From Streptomyces sp. NBC_01476 (GTDB lineage Bacteria > Actinomycetota > Actinomycetes > Streptomycetales > Streptomycetaceae): a stretch of DNA of 64,000 bases. The position numbers and the translations under genes were made by a program. Positions 43,628 to 52,831 of this stretch are shown here, piece by piece (positions within the stretch are counted from its first letter, which is position 1; every line of letters starts with the position of its first letter). Where the stretch lies: contig NZ_CP109446.1 in NCBI RefSeq assembly GCF_036227265.1, positions 2,121,501-2,185,500 of the forward strand, given 5' to 3'. Under the pieces are notes generated by a model. The model was not told the DNA's origin and did not search any database. It was given only the letters and a program-made list of their open reading frames with translations.

Positions 43628-44757
43628 TGACCCACAGGCCAAGGATCATTCACCACAAGAACGGCACCCGTCGCTCCATCGGCCGCCAGTGGCTGCGCGG
43701 TGGCAGCAAGTGGCACACCCTCGGCGAGGACGGCGGCCTGCCGCGGCAGCGGCGCCGCACCGCCGACGTGGTGGTGGACTGCGCGGTGTACGAGGACGGC
43801 TGCCGGGTGGCGTCGCTGCCGCCGGGCGAGGCGCTGGCGGCGGCGCGGAAGCGGCCGGGCGGGTTCGCGTGGATAGGGCTGCACCAGCCGGAGCAGGAGC
43901 ACCTGGCCGAGATCGCCGAGGTGTTCGGGCTGCACCCGCTCGCGGTGGAGGACGCGGTGCAGGCCCACCAGCGGCCGAAGCTGGAGCGGTACGGCGACAC
44001 GCTCTTCCTGGTGCTGAAGACGATCGTCTTCGTGGAGCACGAGAAGCTCACCGCGACGAGCGAGGTGGTCGACACCGGCGAGCTGATGATCTTCCTGGGC
44101 ACCGACTTCGTGGTGGTGGTACGGCACGGCAGCGCGCCCGGCCTCACCCGGGTGCGGCGGGCGCTGGAGCAGCACCCGGAGATGCTGGGGCACGGGCCGG
44201 CCGCGGTGCTGCACGCCATCACCGACCAGGTGGTCGACGACTACCTGGACGTCGCCGACGAGGTCGAACTCGACGTGGAGGAACTGGAGTCGGACGTCTT
44301 CTCGGCGACCCACGGGGACGACGCCGAGCGGATCTACCAGCTCAAGCGGGAGCTGATCGAGTTCAAACGGGCGGTGCACCCGATGGCCCGGCCGCTGCAG
44401 CGGCTCAGCGAGGAGTCCGACGCGCTGATCAACGCGGAGATGGGGCGCTACTTCCGGGATGTCGCGGACCATCTGTCGCAGGTGCGGGAGCGGTTGGCGG
44501 GTTACAGCGAGCTGGTGGACGGGCTGCTGGCGGCGAATCTCAGCCAACTGGCGGTGCAGCAGAACGTGGACATGCGCCGGATCAGTGCCTCAGCCGCGAT
44601 CCTGGCCATCCCCACCATGATCGCCGGCTTCTACGGCATGAACTTCGACCACATGCCCGAGCTCCGCTGGACCTTCGGATATCCGCTGATGCTGGGCGTG
44701 ACGGCGGCGCTGTCGGCCCTGTGCTACCGCGCGTTCCGCCGGTACGGCTGGCTCTAG
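43624..44757 (+). CDS. corA: CorA-type magnesium/cobalt channel
   Basis: A 377-residue divalent-cation channel. The C-terminal pore carries the family signature FYGMNFDHMPELRW between two transmembrane helices (ASAAILAIPTMIAGF and YPLMLGVTAALSALC). The large cytoplasmic domain contains the funnel helices. An extra basic N-terminus (about 40 residues, HHKNGTRRSIGRQW) precedes the domain. It overlaps the oxidoreductase stop. Its TAG stop shares bases with the convergent Rsm22 gene stop in CTAG. Confidence 0.93.
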   Translation: MMTHRPRIIHHKNGTRRSIGRQWLRGGSKWHTLGEDGGLPRQRRRTADVVVDCAVYEDGCRVASLPPGEALAAARKRPGGFAWIGLHQPEQEHLAEIAEVFGLHPLAVEDAVQAHQRPKLERYGDTLFLVLKTIVFVEHEKLTATSEVVDTGELMIFLGTDFVVVVRHGSAPGLTRVRRALEQHPEMLGHGPAAVLHAITDQVVDDYLDVADEVELDVEELESDVFSATHGDDAERIYQLKRELIEFKRAVHPMARPLQRLSEESDALINAEMGRYFRDVADHLSQVRERLAGYSELVDGLLAANLSQLAVQQNVDMRRISASAAILAIPTMIAGFYGMNFDHMPELRWTFGYPLMLGVTAALSALCYRAFRRYGWL

Positions 44758-45761
44758 CCGGCCGGCTCCGGCGGCCAGGAGTCTCCCCAGTCGACGGTGC
44801 GGGCGGTGCGGTAGAGGGGGCCCTGCCGTTTGGAGACCGGGGTGCGGGTGAGGCCGTCGGCGGTGGTGCACAGGTCGAGGAGGACCAGGCCCTTGCGGAT
44901 CTGGGGGTGGCGCACCACACGGTTGGCGGCCGGGCCCGCGGTGACGGCGGCGGGGCGGACCGCGGCCACATAGGAGAACTTCTCGTCCTCGTAGGGCAGC
45001 GTGCCGCCCTTGATCTGGCGGTGGAGGGACGTACGGGGGACGCGGGCGGCGAAGTGGCACCAGTCGTTGCCGGTGACCGGGCAGGCCGCGTCGTGCGGGC
45101 AGGGAGCCAGTACGGTCAGGCCGGCGCCGATCAGCCGGTCGCGGGCCTCGATGACCCGGGCGTAGCCGTCGGGGGTGCCGGGTTCGACGACCACGACGGC
45201 GCCCCGGGCGGCGGTCGCGGCGGCGTCGACGAGCGAGGTCCGGTCGGCGCGGGTGAGTTCGCCGATCACATAGGAGACGGTGATCAGGTCGGCCGCGGGC
45301 AGCTGGGCGGAGGCGCCGAGCGGCGCCCTGGTCCACTCGGCGTCGCGGACGGCGGGTTCCTCGGCCTGCCGGGCCAGCCGGCGGCCGAGGTCGAGCGCGG
45401 CCTGCGACCAGTCCAGCACCGTACTGGCGTGCCGCGCGGGGTCCCACGCGTCGGCCGCGGCCCAGGTGGCCGCGCCTGTCCCGCCGCCCAGGTCCAGGTG
45501 CGTGGCCGGCGCCCAGCCGCCCGCCCGCTCCCGCAGGGCGCCCAGCGCGGTCCGCACCGCGGCGTAGGTGGCGGGCATCCGGTACGCGGCATAGGCGGCG
45601 GCGTCCGCCGCTTCGCGCAGGATCGGGGCGGCGGTCGGCGTCGTACCGCGGTAGTTCTCGATCAGCCGCTCGACCTGCGCGGAGGCGTGGCTCGGCGCGG
45701 TGGCGTGCAGCTGGTCGGCGAGTGCGTGGCGGAGATCGTCCGGCAGGGGAACTGTGGGCAC
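44754..45761 (-). CDS. Rsm22-family small-ribosomal-subunit methyltransferase-like protein
   Basis: A 335-residue SAM-dependent protein. The SAM loop is HLDLGGGTGAATWAA, and the Rsm22 metal-binding Cys cluster is CPHDAACPVTGNDWCHFAARV near the middle. RTSLHRQIKGG and DEKFSYVAAVRP are family features. GTG 45761 was chosen because TACAGT on the same strand (45775-45770) lies nine bases upstream, suggesting a leaderless mRNA; a TTG at 45770 lies inside that element. It would act on rRNA or in ribosome assembly; biochemical proof for bacterial members is thin. Confidence 0.85.
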   Translation of the reverse strand: MPTVPLPDDLRHALADQLHATAPSHASAQVERLIENYRGTTPTAAPILREAADAAAYAAYRMPATYAAVRTALGALRERAGGWAPATHLDLGGGTGAATWAAADAWDPARHASTVLDWSQAALDLGRRLARQAEEPAVRDAEWTRAPLGASAQLPAADLITVSYVIGELTRADRTSLVDAAATAARGAVVVVEPGTPDGYARVIEARDRLIGAGLTVLAPCPHDAACPVTGNDWCHFAARVPRTSLHRQIKGGTLPYEDEKFSYVAAVRPAAVTAGPAANRVVRHPQIRKGLVLLDLCTTADGLTRTPVSKRQGPLYRTARTVDWGDSWPPEPAG

Positions 45762-46021
45762 AAGCCCCAACTGTAAGGGCCGGTCACACCGGTATCGTCC
45801 CCCTTACCGCGAGTGCCCCCAGAAGCGCCATAGCCGCGTGAACTCGGTCATAACATCGGCTCGAATCTGTGCAATCCGCAGCGGAGCACCACCCGGTTGG
45901 CCTAGCGTTCGCAGTTGTCAGGGCGCGTCCAGTGCTTGGGGAAGTGCTGGAACGCTCAGCAGTCGCGATGTGCCATGGGGGGTCCATGCGGCGTATCGGA
46001 GCAAACCCGGTCATACCGGGC

Positions 46022-47593
46022 ATGTCCACATCGGTGGAAAGCGAGCCCAGACACGTGCGGAGTTCCGCTCCGCAACCCTTCGACACCAGGGCATCGGGTT
46101 CCGCCGATGCCCTTGGCGTGCCCGGGCCCTGTCTCAAGCGGCGCCGGCACGGCAAGCACAGTGTGCACTCCGCGCACAGCACCTACGGGGACAAGGCGGC
46201 CTGGTACCTGCCGCTGGCCCTGGCGGTGGACACCCTCGGGTCCGGTGTCCCCGTCCTGTTGATCCTGCGCCACACCGGCCAGCCGCATCCGCTGGTCTGC
46301 GCGCTGATCGCGGCCGCCCTGTGGCCGTTCATCCGCGCGATCCGCCGGAGATACGCGGCGGCTGCCCTCGGGGAGACCCGGGGCATCCTCGCGGCCCTCG
46401 GCGACTGGATGGTGCTGCTCGGGGTACTTGCCGTGCTCCGCACCGCGTGCGGCGAAGTCGTCCGCCCGGTGGTGGCCTTCGTGGGAGTGGCGCTCGCGCC
46501 GCTGCTGACGATGGTCGGCGGCAATCTGACCCAGCGCCACCTGATCTCGGACCGCAAGTCCGCGCAGGCGGTCCGCCGGGTCCTGGTGATCGGCGAACCC
46601 GGCACCGCCGACCATGTGGTGGGACATCTGGCGGCCAGGACCGAGCACGCGTACGTGGTGGTCGGGGTGGTCCCGGTCGGCAACGCCAAGCTGGAGTGCG
46701 GGGCCCCGGTGACCGCGCGGCTCGGCTCGGTCGAACCGGACAGCCACAGTGAGGACGGTGCCATCGTGCTGGGCGCCGCCCGCGAGCACCACGCGGAACT
46801 GGTGCTGGTCGCACCCGGCCCGCGGCTGTCAGCGGAACGGCTGCGGCGGCTGTGCTGGACGCTGCACGACGCGAGGACCCCGGTGGCGATCGTGCCGGGG
46901 CTGATCGATGTGGCGCCCCGCAGGGTGCAGATGGACGCGCCCGCCGGGCTCACCATGCTGCACATCGCGCCGCCGCTGCGGCACGGTCTGCAGATCGCGC
47001 TGAAGTCGCTGGTGGACCGGGCCGGGGCCGCCTTCGGGCTGCTGCTGCTCTCGCCGCTCTTCGCGATGGTGGCGGTGGCCATCCGGTGCACTTCGCCGGG
47101 GCCGGTGTTCTACAAGCAGACCCGGTACGGCCAGAACTGCACGCCGTTCCTGATGTGGAAGTTCCGCACGATGGTCGCTGACGCGGATGCCCGCAAGGCC
47201 GACCTTGAGCGCACGGGCGCCAACGAGAACGACGGTCTGATGTTCAAGATGCGGCGCGACCCCCGGGTGACTCCGGTCGGCCGGGTGCTGCGCCGCTACT
47301 CGCTGGACGAACTCCCGCAGCTGGTCAATGTGCTGCGCGGCGAGATGTCGCTGGTCGGCCCGCGTCCGCCGCTGCCGGAGGAGGTGGCGCGCTACGACAA
47401 GGTCGAGGTGCGGCGGCTCGCCGTCAGGCCCGGCATCACCGGACTGTGGCAGGTCAGCGGGCGCAGTGACCTGTCGTGGGACGAGACGATCACGCTGGAC
47501 CTGCGGTACGTCGACAACTGGTCGTTCACCGCGGACGTCGATGTGATGGCCCGCACCCTGCGGGCCGTCGTGGACGGACGCGGCGCGTACTGA
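46022..47593 (+). CDS. Exopolysaccharide polyprenyl glycosylphosphotransferase
   Basis: About 523 residues. Four N-terminal hydrophobic segments (LPLALAVDTLGSGVPVLLIL onward) lead to a Rossmann-like middle and a C-terminal sugar-transferase domain: the last membrane helix, then SPGPVFYKQTRYGQNCTPF, MWKFRTMV, SLDELPQLVNVLRGEMSLVG and PRPPLPEEV. It transfers a sugar phosphate to undecaprenyl phosphate and starts a repeat unit of surface polysaccharide. The start is uncertain: ATGs at 45968, 45986 and 46022 are in frame, and none has a good ribosome site at normal distance. The facing glycosyltransferase gene fits the same pathway. Confidence 0.88.
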   Translation: MSTSVESEPRHVRSSAPQPFDTRASGSADALGVPGPCLKRRRHGKHSVHSAHSTYGDKAAWYLPLALAVDTLGSGVPVLLILRHTGQPHPLVCALIAAALWPFIRAIRRRYAAAALGETRGILAALGDWMVLLGVLAVLRTACGEVVRPVVAFVGVALAPLLTMVGGNLTQRHLISDRKSAQAVRRVLVIGEPGTADHVVGHLAARTEHAYVVVGVVPVGNAKLECGAPVTARLGSVEPDSHSEDGAIVLGAAREHHAELVLVAPGPRLSAERLRRLCWTLHDARTPVAIVPGLIDVAPRRVQMDAPAGLTMLHIAPPLRHGLQIALKSLVDRAGAAFGLLLLSPLFAMVAVAIRCTSPGPVFYKQTRYGQNCTPFLMWKFRTMVADADARKADLERTGANENDGLMFKMRRDPRVTPVGRVLRRYSLDELPQLVNVLRGEMSLVGPRPPLPEEVARYDKVEVRRLAVRPGITGLWQVSGRSDLSWDETITLDLRYVDNWSFTADVDVMARTLRAVVDGRGAY

Positions 47594-47618
47594 CGGCTCC
47601 GCCGGTCGACCGGCGACG

Positions 47619-47657
47619 GCCCGCCCCCGGACGCCCAACCCGCGTCCGCCGGCGGGC
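47619..47657. terminator. Hairpin between convergent polysaccharide genes
   Basis: Arms of 16 bases (47619-47634 and 47642-47657) pair with a few mismatches. A separate perfect 16-base palindrome CGCCGGTCGACCGGCG lies just left at 47600-47615. Together they end transcription from both sides. Confidence 0.6.
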
Positions 47658-47660
47658 CGT

Positions 47661-49253
47661 TCACAAACCCCCACGCGACGGCGTGTCCACCCCTCCGCCG
47701 CCCGGCGGAACGGGCGGCTTCGCCGGAACGGGCGGCGCCTCACCGGGCTGGGCCGGGGTGGGCGGCACCCCCGGAACGGGCGGCGCCTCACCCGCCTCCA
47801 CCCGGGCGCGCGCCCCATCACCCGGGGCGGCCGGGGGCTCACTCGGCCGGGGCGGGACGGGAGGCACCGCAGAGACGGACGGTTGCGCGGCGACCTGCGG
47901 CGGGACGGGCGGCAGCGGCGGAGCAACCGGCGTCCCGCTCGTGTCCGCCCCGGCGGGCACCCCGTCACCCGGGGCGGCCGGGGGGGCGCTCGGACGGGGC
48001 GGGACGGGCGGTTCCGCGGGGGCACCCCGCACCGTGGGGGTGGTGGAGAGGGCCTCGGCGAGGAGCGCGTCGATGCGGGTGAGGCCGGCCTCGCGGCTGA
48101 GGTGGGCGGCGGCGTAGGCGGGGCCGTTCGCGGCCAGGGTGGCGGCCCGCGCCGGGTTGGCGACGAGCGCGTGCACCGCCGCCAGGAGTGCCCGCGGGTC
48201 CTCCGGTGCGACGAGCACCCCCGCTCCCGAGCGGCCGAGTTCCTGGGCGGTCGCACCCCGCGGCGGCACCGCGGCGACCACCGGCCGCCCGGCGGCGAGA
48301 CAGGCCGCCAGCTCCGGCGGGATGCCCGTACCGCCGAGCCCCGCCCGCTGGGTGATCAGCAGCGCGTCCGCCGCGCCCAGCACATCCGGATACTCGGCGT
48401 CCTCCGGGGTCGGCGCGAAGTCGAGGTTGGGCAGCCCGCCGGCCAGCGCCCGCAGCTCCTCGCGGCGCTCACCCTCGCCCATCAGCACCACCCGCAGCCC
48501 GGGGTCGAGCCGGGCCAGCGCCACCAGCGTGTCCAGGTCCTGCTCCGCGCCGAGCGCGCCGGAGTAGAGCACCACGGTCTGCCCCGGCCGCCAGCCCAGC
48601 CGGGCCCGCATCTCCTCGCGGGGACGTGAAGGGCGGGGCAGATGCGACCAGTTGGGTATCAGCCGGATCCGTTCCGCGGGCACCCCGAGCGCGGCGACCT
48701 CCGCCACGATCGACTCGTGCACCACCCCGACCAGCGCGGCCCTGCGCAGCGCGTACCGCTCCACCCACCCGGCCGGCACCGACAGAGCCCGGCCCCTGGT
48801 GCCGCGCGAGCCCAGCAGATTCCGTACCACCGGCACATAGGGCACCCCGTACTGCCGGGCGAGCCGGGCGCCGAGCACCCCGGCGGCGAGCGTCGGCAGT
48901 TGGGCCACCACCGCGTCGGGCCGTTCGATCGCGGGCGCCGCCTTGAGGCCGCCGCGCAGTACCGACACCTCGAACCGGACCCGGCCGAGCGCGGTCTGCC
49001 GGGCCGGCACCGTATGGCTGCGGCGGTGCACCAGCACGCCGCCGCGCTCCTCCTCGGCCTGCTTCACCCCCGCGTACGCCGGGTCGAGCCGCCACGCGGG
49101 GTAGTGCGGCATACCGGCCAGGACGTGCACCTCGGCGCCGCCGGCCGCCCACTGTTCGGCGATCTGGGTCGCGTAGCGGCTCGTACCGGCCTGCTCCGGC
49201 GCGTAGTTGGTGGAGACCAGCAGCAGTCGGCGGCGTGCGCCGGAAACGGCCAC
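47661..49253 (-). CDS. GT4-family glycosyltransferase with proline-rich tail
   Basis: A 530-residue GT-B enzyme. The N-terminal Rossmann domain begins RRLLLVSTNYAPEQAGTSRY, as in WcaI-like transferases. The C-terminal donor domain shows VVLYSGALGAEQDLDTLVALAR, VVLMGEGERREELR and the E-x7-E-type segment GIPPELAACLAAGRPVVA. After about residue 415 comes a 110-residue tail of Pro/Ala/Gly/Val (PPVPPRPSAPPAAPGDG, repeated as PPVPPRPSEPPAAPGDG). GTG 49253 has GGGGGAAGGAAG upstream. It likely adds a sugar to the polysaccharide unit started by the facing gene. Confidence 0.87.
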   Translation of the reverse strand: MAVSGARRRLLLVSTNYAPEQAGTSRYATQIAEQWAAGGAEVHVLAGMPHYPAWRLDPAYAGVKQAEEERGGVLVHRRSHTVPARQTALGRVRFEVSVLRGGLKAAPAIERPDAVVAQLPTLAAGVLGARLARQYGVPYVPVVRNLLGSRGTRGRALSVPAGWVERYALRRAALVGVVHESIVAEVAALGVPAERIRLIPNWSHLPRPSRPREEMRARLGWRPGQTVVLYSGALGAEQDLDTLVALARLDPGLRVVLMGEGERREELRALAGGLPNLDFAPTPEDAEYPDVLGAADALLITQRAGLGGTGIPPELAACLAAGRPVVAAVPPRGATAQELGRSGAGVLVAPEDPRALLAAVHALVANPARAATLAANGPAYAAAHLSREAGLTRIDALLAEALSTTPTVRGAPAEPPVPPRPSAPPAAPGDGVPAGADTSGTPVAPPLPPVPPQVAAQPSVSAVPPVPPRPSEPPAAPGDGARARVEAGEAPPVPGVPPTPAQPGEAPPVPAKPPVPPGGGGVDTPSRGGL

Positions 49254-49413
49254 GGATTCTTCCTTCCCCCGGAAACGAAGCCAAGCCCACCCTACGACCT
49301 GGCCCACCGTCACCGCTGGGCTCCGCCGCGGTCAGGGCCATCCGCGCGACGCGGGCCCGGTCACCCGCGGCATACGAGGGTATAACAGACCATCCGCCCT
49401 ACAGTGATGCGCG

Positions 49414-50199
49414 ATGTCCATCTCGCGCCGAAACCTTCTCCAGGTGACCGCCTCGGGAGCGCTGCTTGCCGGGTGCGCGCACCCGCCCGCCGCGCCCGCT
49501 GACGGCTCGTCACCCGTACCGCCGGCGTCCCGGACGTCCGCCGCCCCGCCCGCGACCGGGACCCCGCCCGCGTCCCCCACCGCCGTACCGGCTCCCCCGC
49601 TGCCCGACCAGGTCGAGCACGGCCCCCGTGACCGCCCCCAGGTCGCGCTCACCTTCCACGGCCAGGGCGAACCCGCGCTGGCCACCGCCCTGCTGGCCGA
49701 GGCGGAGCGGGCCGGCGCGCGGCTCACCGTGCTCGCCGTGGGCAGCTGGCTGGACGCGTATCCCCAACTCGCCCGCCGGATCCTGGACGGCGGCCATGAA
49801 CTGGGCAACCACACCCAGACGCACGGGAACATCGACGCGATGGAGCGGGCCACGGCCGCCGCCGAGATCGCCGGCTGCGCCGAGCGGCTGCGCAGGCTCA
49901 CCGGTTCGCCGGGCCGCTGGTTCCGGCCCTCGCAGGGCCGGCTCGCCACCCCCCTGGTGGTCCGGCTCGCCCGGCAGGCCGGCTATCCGCACCTGCTGTC
50001 CTACGACGTGGACCCGCGTGACTACTCCGACCCGGGCGCCGACGCGGTGCGGTCCGAGACCGCCCGGCTGACCCGCAACGGCTCGGTGGTCTCCCTGCAC
50101 TTCGGGCACGCCGGCACCGTGGCGGCGCTGCCCGGAATCCTCGACGACCTGCACCGCCGGGGCATCCGCGCGGTCACGACCTCGGAGCTGCTTGCCTGA
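49414..50199 (+). CDS. NodB-like polysaccharide deacetylase lipoprotein with altered metal motif
   Basis: A 261-residue exported protein. The signal has a twin-arginine start (SRRNLLQ) and a lipobox LLAGC at residue 21, then a Pro/Ala/Ser linker. The NodB fold follows: VALTFHGQGEP stands where TFDDGP is usual, HELGNHTQTH supplies the His pair, and RWFRPSQG is motif 3. Both Asp of motif 1 are replaced by His-Gly, so zinc-dependent deacetylation may be lost or changed. The propeller lipoprotein gene overlaps its stop (TGATG). Confidence 0.83.
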   Translation: MSISRRNLLQVTASGALLAGCAHPPAAPADGSSPVPPASRTSAAPPATGTPPASPTAVPAPPLPDQVEHGPRDRPQVALTFHGQGEPALATALLAEAERAGARLTVLAVGSWLDAYPQLARRILDGGHELGNHTQTHGNIDAMERATAAAEIAGCAERLRRLTGSPGRWFRPSQGRLATPLVVRLARQAGYPHLLSYDVDPRDYSDPGADAVRSETARLTRNGSVVSLHFGHAGTVAALPGILDDLHRRGIRAVTTSELLA

Positions 50200-51392
50200 T
50201 GCGCCGTACCCGCCGTACCCGCCGCACCCTCGCCGCCGCCCTGCTCGCCGCCGTCACCGTGGCCGCCGCGGGCTGCGGCGACTCCGGAACGCAGTCGCAC
50301 GCCCCGGCCCCGGTGAAGGCCAAGGCCGCCCCCGAGGCGGTGGTCCGCCCCGCGCTGCCCCCCGGTCTGCCCGGGATGCCCCCGCTGCTCGACCAGAAGG
50401 ACGTCTACGCCGCCGACCGGCCGAACGCCCTCTCCCCGGTGGTGCGGAACTTCCCGTCGCGGGTCTACGTGCCCAACACCGAGTCCAACACGGTCTCCGT
50501 CATCGACCCGAAGACGTACAAGGTGATCGAGACCATCGCGGTGGGGCAGCAGCCGCAGCACGTGGTGCCGTCCTGGGACCTCAAGACGCTGTGGATCAAC
50601 AACGACGTCGGCAACTCGCTGACCCCGCTGGACCCGGCCACCGGCAAGACCGGCAAGCCGGTCGCCGTGCACGACCCGTACAACCTCTACTTCACCCCGG
50701 ACGGCAAGTACGCGGTGGTGATGGCCTCGCTCGACCGGCAACTGGTGTTCCGGGACGCGCACACCATGGCGGTGAAGAAGACCGTCCCGGTGAGCTGTTA
50801 CGGCGTCAACCACGCCGACTTCTCGCCGGACGGCACGTACTTCATCGTCTCCTGCGAGTTCAGCGGTGAACTGCTGAAGGTGGACACCGAGAAGATGAAG
50901 GTGATCGGCCGGCAGCGGCTGCCGCTGGCCGACGCGATGCCGCAGGACGTGAAGATCTCCCCGGACGGCAGGACCTGGTACATCGCCGACATGGTGGCCG
51001 ACGGGGTGTGGACGATGAACGGCGACACCTTCTCCAAGCCGGTGCTGATGCACACCGGCGCGGGCGCGCACGGCCTGTACGTCTCGCGCGACTCGAAGTA
51101 CATGTACATCTCCAACCGCGAGGAGGGCTCGGTCTCGCTGCTGGAGTTCGCCACCGGCAAGCTGGTCAAGAAGTGGCACATCAAGGGCGGCGGCAGCCCC
51201 GACATGGGCGGTGTCTCCGCCGACGGCAAGGTGCTGTGGCTCTCCGGCCGGTACGACGGCGAGGTGTACGCGCTCGACACCGCCACCGGCAGGACGCTCG
51301 CCAAGATCCCGGTCGGCGCGGGCCCGCACGGCCTGGCCGTCTACCCGCAGCCGGGCCGCTATTCGCTCGGCCACACCGGGATCTTCCGCTAG
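50199..51392 (+). CDS. YncE/YVTN-type beta-propeller lipoprotein
   Basis: A 397-residue exported lipoprotein. The signal peptide opens with a repeated RRT motif and has a lipobox AAAGC (Cys near residue 26). Seven blade-like repeats follow, such as RVYVPNTESNTVSVIDPKTY, KYAVVMASLDRQLVFRD and GKVLWLSGRYDGEVYALD. Such propellers bind proteins, metals or DNA outside the cell; the ligand is unknown. It is coupled to the deacetylase-like gene and may act in the same envelope process. Confidence 0.85.
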   Translation: MRRTRRTRRTLAAALLAAVTVAAAGCGDSGTQSHAPAPVKAKAAPEAVVRPALPPGLPGMPPLLDQKDVYAADRPNALSPVVRNFPSRVYVPNTESNTVSVIDPKTYKVIETIAVGQQPQHVVPSWDLKTLWINNDVGNSLTPLDPATGKTGKPVAVHDPYNLYFTPDGKYAVVMASLDRQLVFRDAHTMAVKKTVPVSCYGVNHADFSPDGTYFIVSCEFSGELLKVDTEKMKVIGRQRLPLADAMPQDVKISPDGRTWYIADMVADGVWTMNGDTFSKPVLMHTGAGAHGLYVSRDSKYMYISNREEGSVSLLEFATGKLVKKWHIKGGGSPDMGGVSADGKVLWLSGRYDGEVYALDTATGRTLAKIPVGAGPHGLAVYPQPGRYSLGHTGIFR

Positions 51393-51414
51393 ACCCCGGT
51401 CCCCCGGCCGCTCG

Positions 51415-51479
51415 GTCCCTCTTCTCAGTCCCTCTTCTCAGTCCCTCTTCTCAGTCCCTCTTCTCAGTCCCTCTTCCGC
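51415..51479. repeat. 13-bp tandem repeat, four copies and a partial fifth
   Basis: GTCCCTCTTCTCA repeats exactly at 51415, 51428, 51441 and 51454, with a fifth degenerate copy at 51467. It overlaps the last codons and stop of the minus-strand serine hydrolase. Confidence 0.88.
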
Positions 51480-52621
51480 ACCGCCCGGGCCAGCCTGGTC
51501 GCGGCGGCGGCCCGCGGAGCGTTGCCGTCACGCCAGGTGCGCACCGGGTGGACGGCGTTGGTGAGCAGCACCAGGAAGGTGTCGGTGGCCGGGTCGAGGA
51601 CCAGGCTCGTACCGGTGAACCCGGTGTGGCCGACCGCGCCCCGGCCCGCCAACTCGCCCATGAACCACGGCTGGTCGGCCTCGAAGCCCAGCGGGCGGCG
51701 GCTCCCGTCGGGCGCCGTGAGCCCGCCCAGCAGCAGCCGTACGGAGTCGGTGCGCAGTATCGCCCCGCCGCCGTCGAGCAGCGCCCGGGCGAAGAGCGCC
51801 AGGTCCCAGGCGGTGGAGAAGAGACCCGCGTGCCCGGCGACGCCGCCCATCGCGTACGCGTTCTCGTCGTGCACACTGCCGTGCACCATGCCCCGGTCGA
51901 GCTTGCCCCAGGGCCTGCGCTGGTCCTCGGTGGCGGCGATCCGGGGCAGCCAGGAGGCCGGCGGGTTGAAGCGGGTGTCGGTCATACCGAGCGGTCCGGT
52001 GATCCCGTCGTCGATCAGCCGGTCCACCGGGCGGCCGGTGATCCGTTCCAGGACCGCCTGGAGCAGCAGCAGGTTGAGGTCGGAGTAGACCCGGGTGGCG
52101 CCGGGCGCGGTCAGCGGCTCCTCCGCTGCCAGTGCCGCGGCCCGGGCGGCGGCGTCCGGCAGGTCGTACAGCGGCAGCTCCGGGCGGAGGCCCGAGGTGT
52201 GGGTGAGCAGGTGCCGCACGGTGATCCGCTTCTCGGCGACCGGCACGTACGCGCCGACGGGGGCGTCCAGGTCCAGATTCCCGTGCCCCATCTGCTGCAC
52301 CGCGACGACCGCGGTGAAGAGCTTGGTGAGCGACGCCAGGTCGAAGACCGTGTCCGGCCGCATCGGCACCCACGCGTCGAGCGGCAGCCCGACCCCGCGG
52401 TCGGTGTGCTCGTCGTAACCGGAGTAGCGCACCGCCCAGCCGATCGCCTCGTGCAGCGCGACCGTACGCCCGCGTCCGGCCAGGACCACGGCGCCCGCAC
52501 ACCAGGGGTGTGCGGGCGCCGGCCGCAGGTACCGGGCCAGCTCGGGGACGATCCGGTTCAGTTGTCCCGGGTCGAGACCCGCCGCGTCAGGGGAGGGACC
52601 TTTCGACAGCGGCGGCGCCAT
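51464..52621 (-). CDS. Serine hydrolase, class C beta-lactamase family
   Basis: A 385-residue enzyme with the penicillin-binding fold. The nucleophile motif SxxK is ASLTKLFTAVV, the tyrosine motif YSDLN, and the third motif HTGFTG. No signal peptide is evident, so it is probably cytoplasmic. This family includes esterases, D-amino peptidases and beta-lactam-interacting proteins; the specificity is unknown. The C-terminus RLARAVRKRD runs into the 13-bp repeats. Its 5' end overlaps the small gene upstream by 35 bases. Confidence 0.85.
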   Translation of the reverse strand: MAPPLSKGPSPDAAGLDPGQLNRIVPELARYLRPAPAHPWCAGAVVLAGRGRTVALHEAIGWAVRYSGYDEHTDRGVGLPLDAWVPMRPDTVFDLASLTKLFTAVVAVQQMGHGNLDLDAPVGAYVPVAEKRITVRHLLTHTSGLRPELPLYDLPDAAARAAALAAEEPLTAPGATRVYSDLNLLLLQAVLERITGRPVDRLIDDGITGPLGMTDTRFNPPASWLPRIAATEDQRRPWGKLDRGMVHGSVHDENAYAMGGVAGHAGLFSTAWDLALFARALLDGGGAILRTDSVRLLLGGLTAPDGSRRPLGFEADQPWFMGELAGRGAVGHTGFTGTSLVLDPATDTFLVLLTNAVHPVRTWRDGNAPRAAAATRLARAVRKRD

Positions 52622-52784
52622 TCTTCTCCAGTGCTTGACGGGCCTTCTCGATCAGCTCCGGGGTGGGTTCCCGGCCGGAGGCCATCACCAGGTCCTCCGG
52701 GTCCACCTCGTGTTCCGACCCAGTGTGCAGCACGCTGTCGGGCGACTTGAAGGCCCACTTGCTTTCGTCCGGAACGTCGGACAT
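52587..52784 (-). CDS. Small conserved hypothetical protein
   Basis: A 65-residue acidic soluble protein (SDVPDESKWAFKSPDSVLHT; EDLVMASGREPTPELIEKAR). The start ATG 52784 has CAGGAGG at ideal distance. Its last 12 codons overlap the start of the serine hydrolase gene in another frame, so the two are likely translated from one mRNA. I do not recognise a family. Confidence 0.7.
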   Translation of the reverse strand: MSDVPDESKWAFKSPDSVLHTGSEHEVDPEDLVMASGREPTPELIEKARQALEKNGAAAVERSLP

Positions 52785-52831
52785 CGCGTCCTCCTGAAGA
52801 GGGTGTCGGCGCCCACCCCGTCGGGTGCGCC

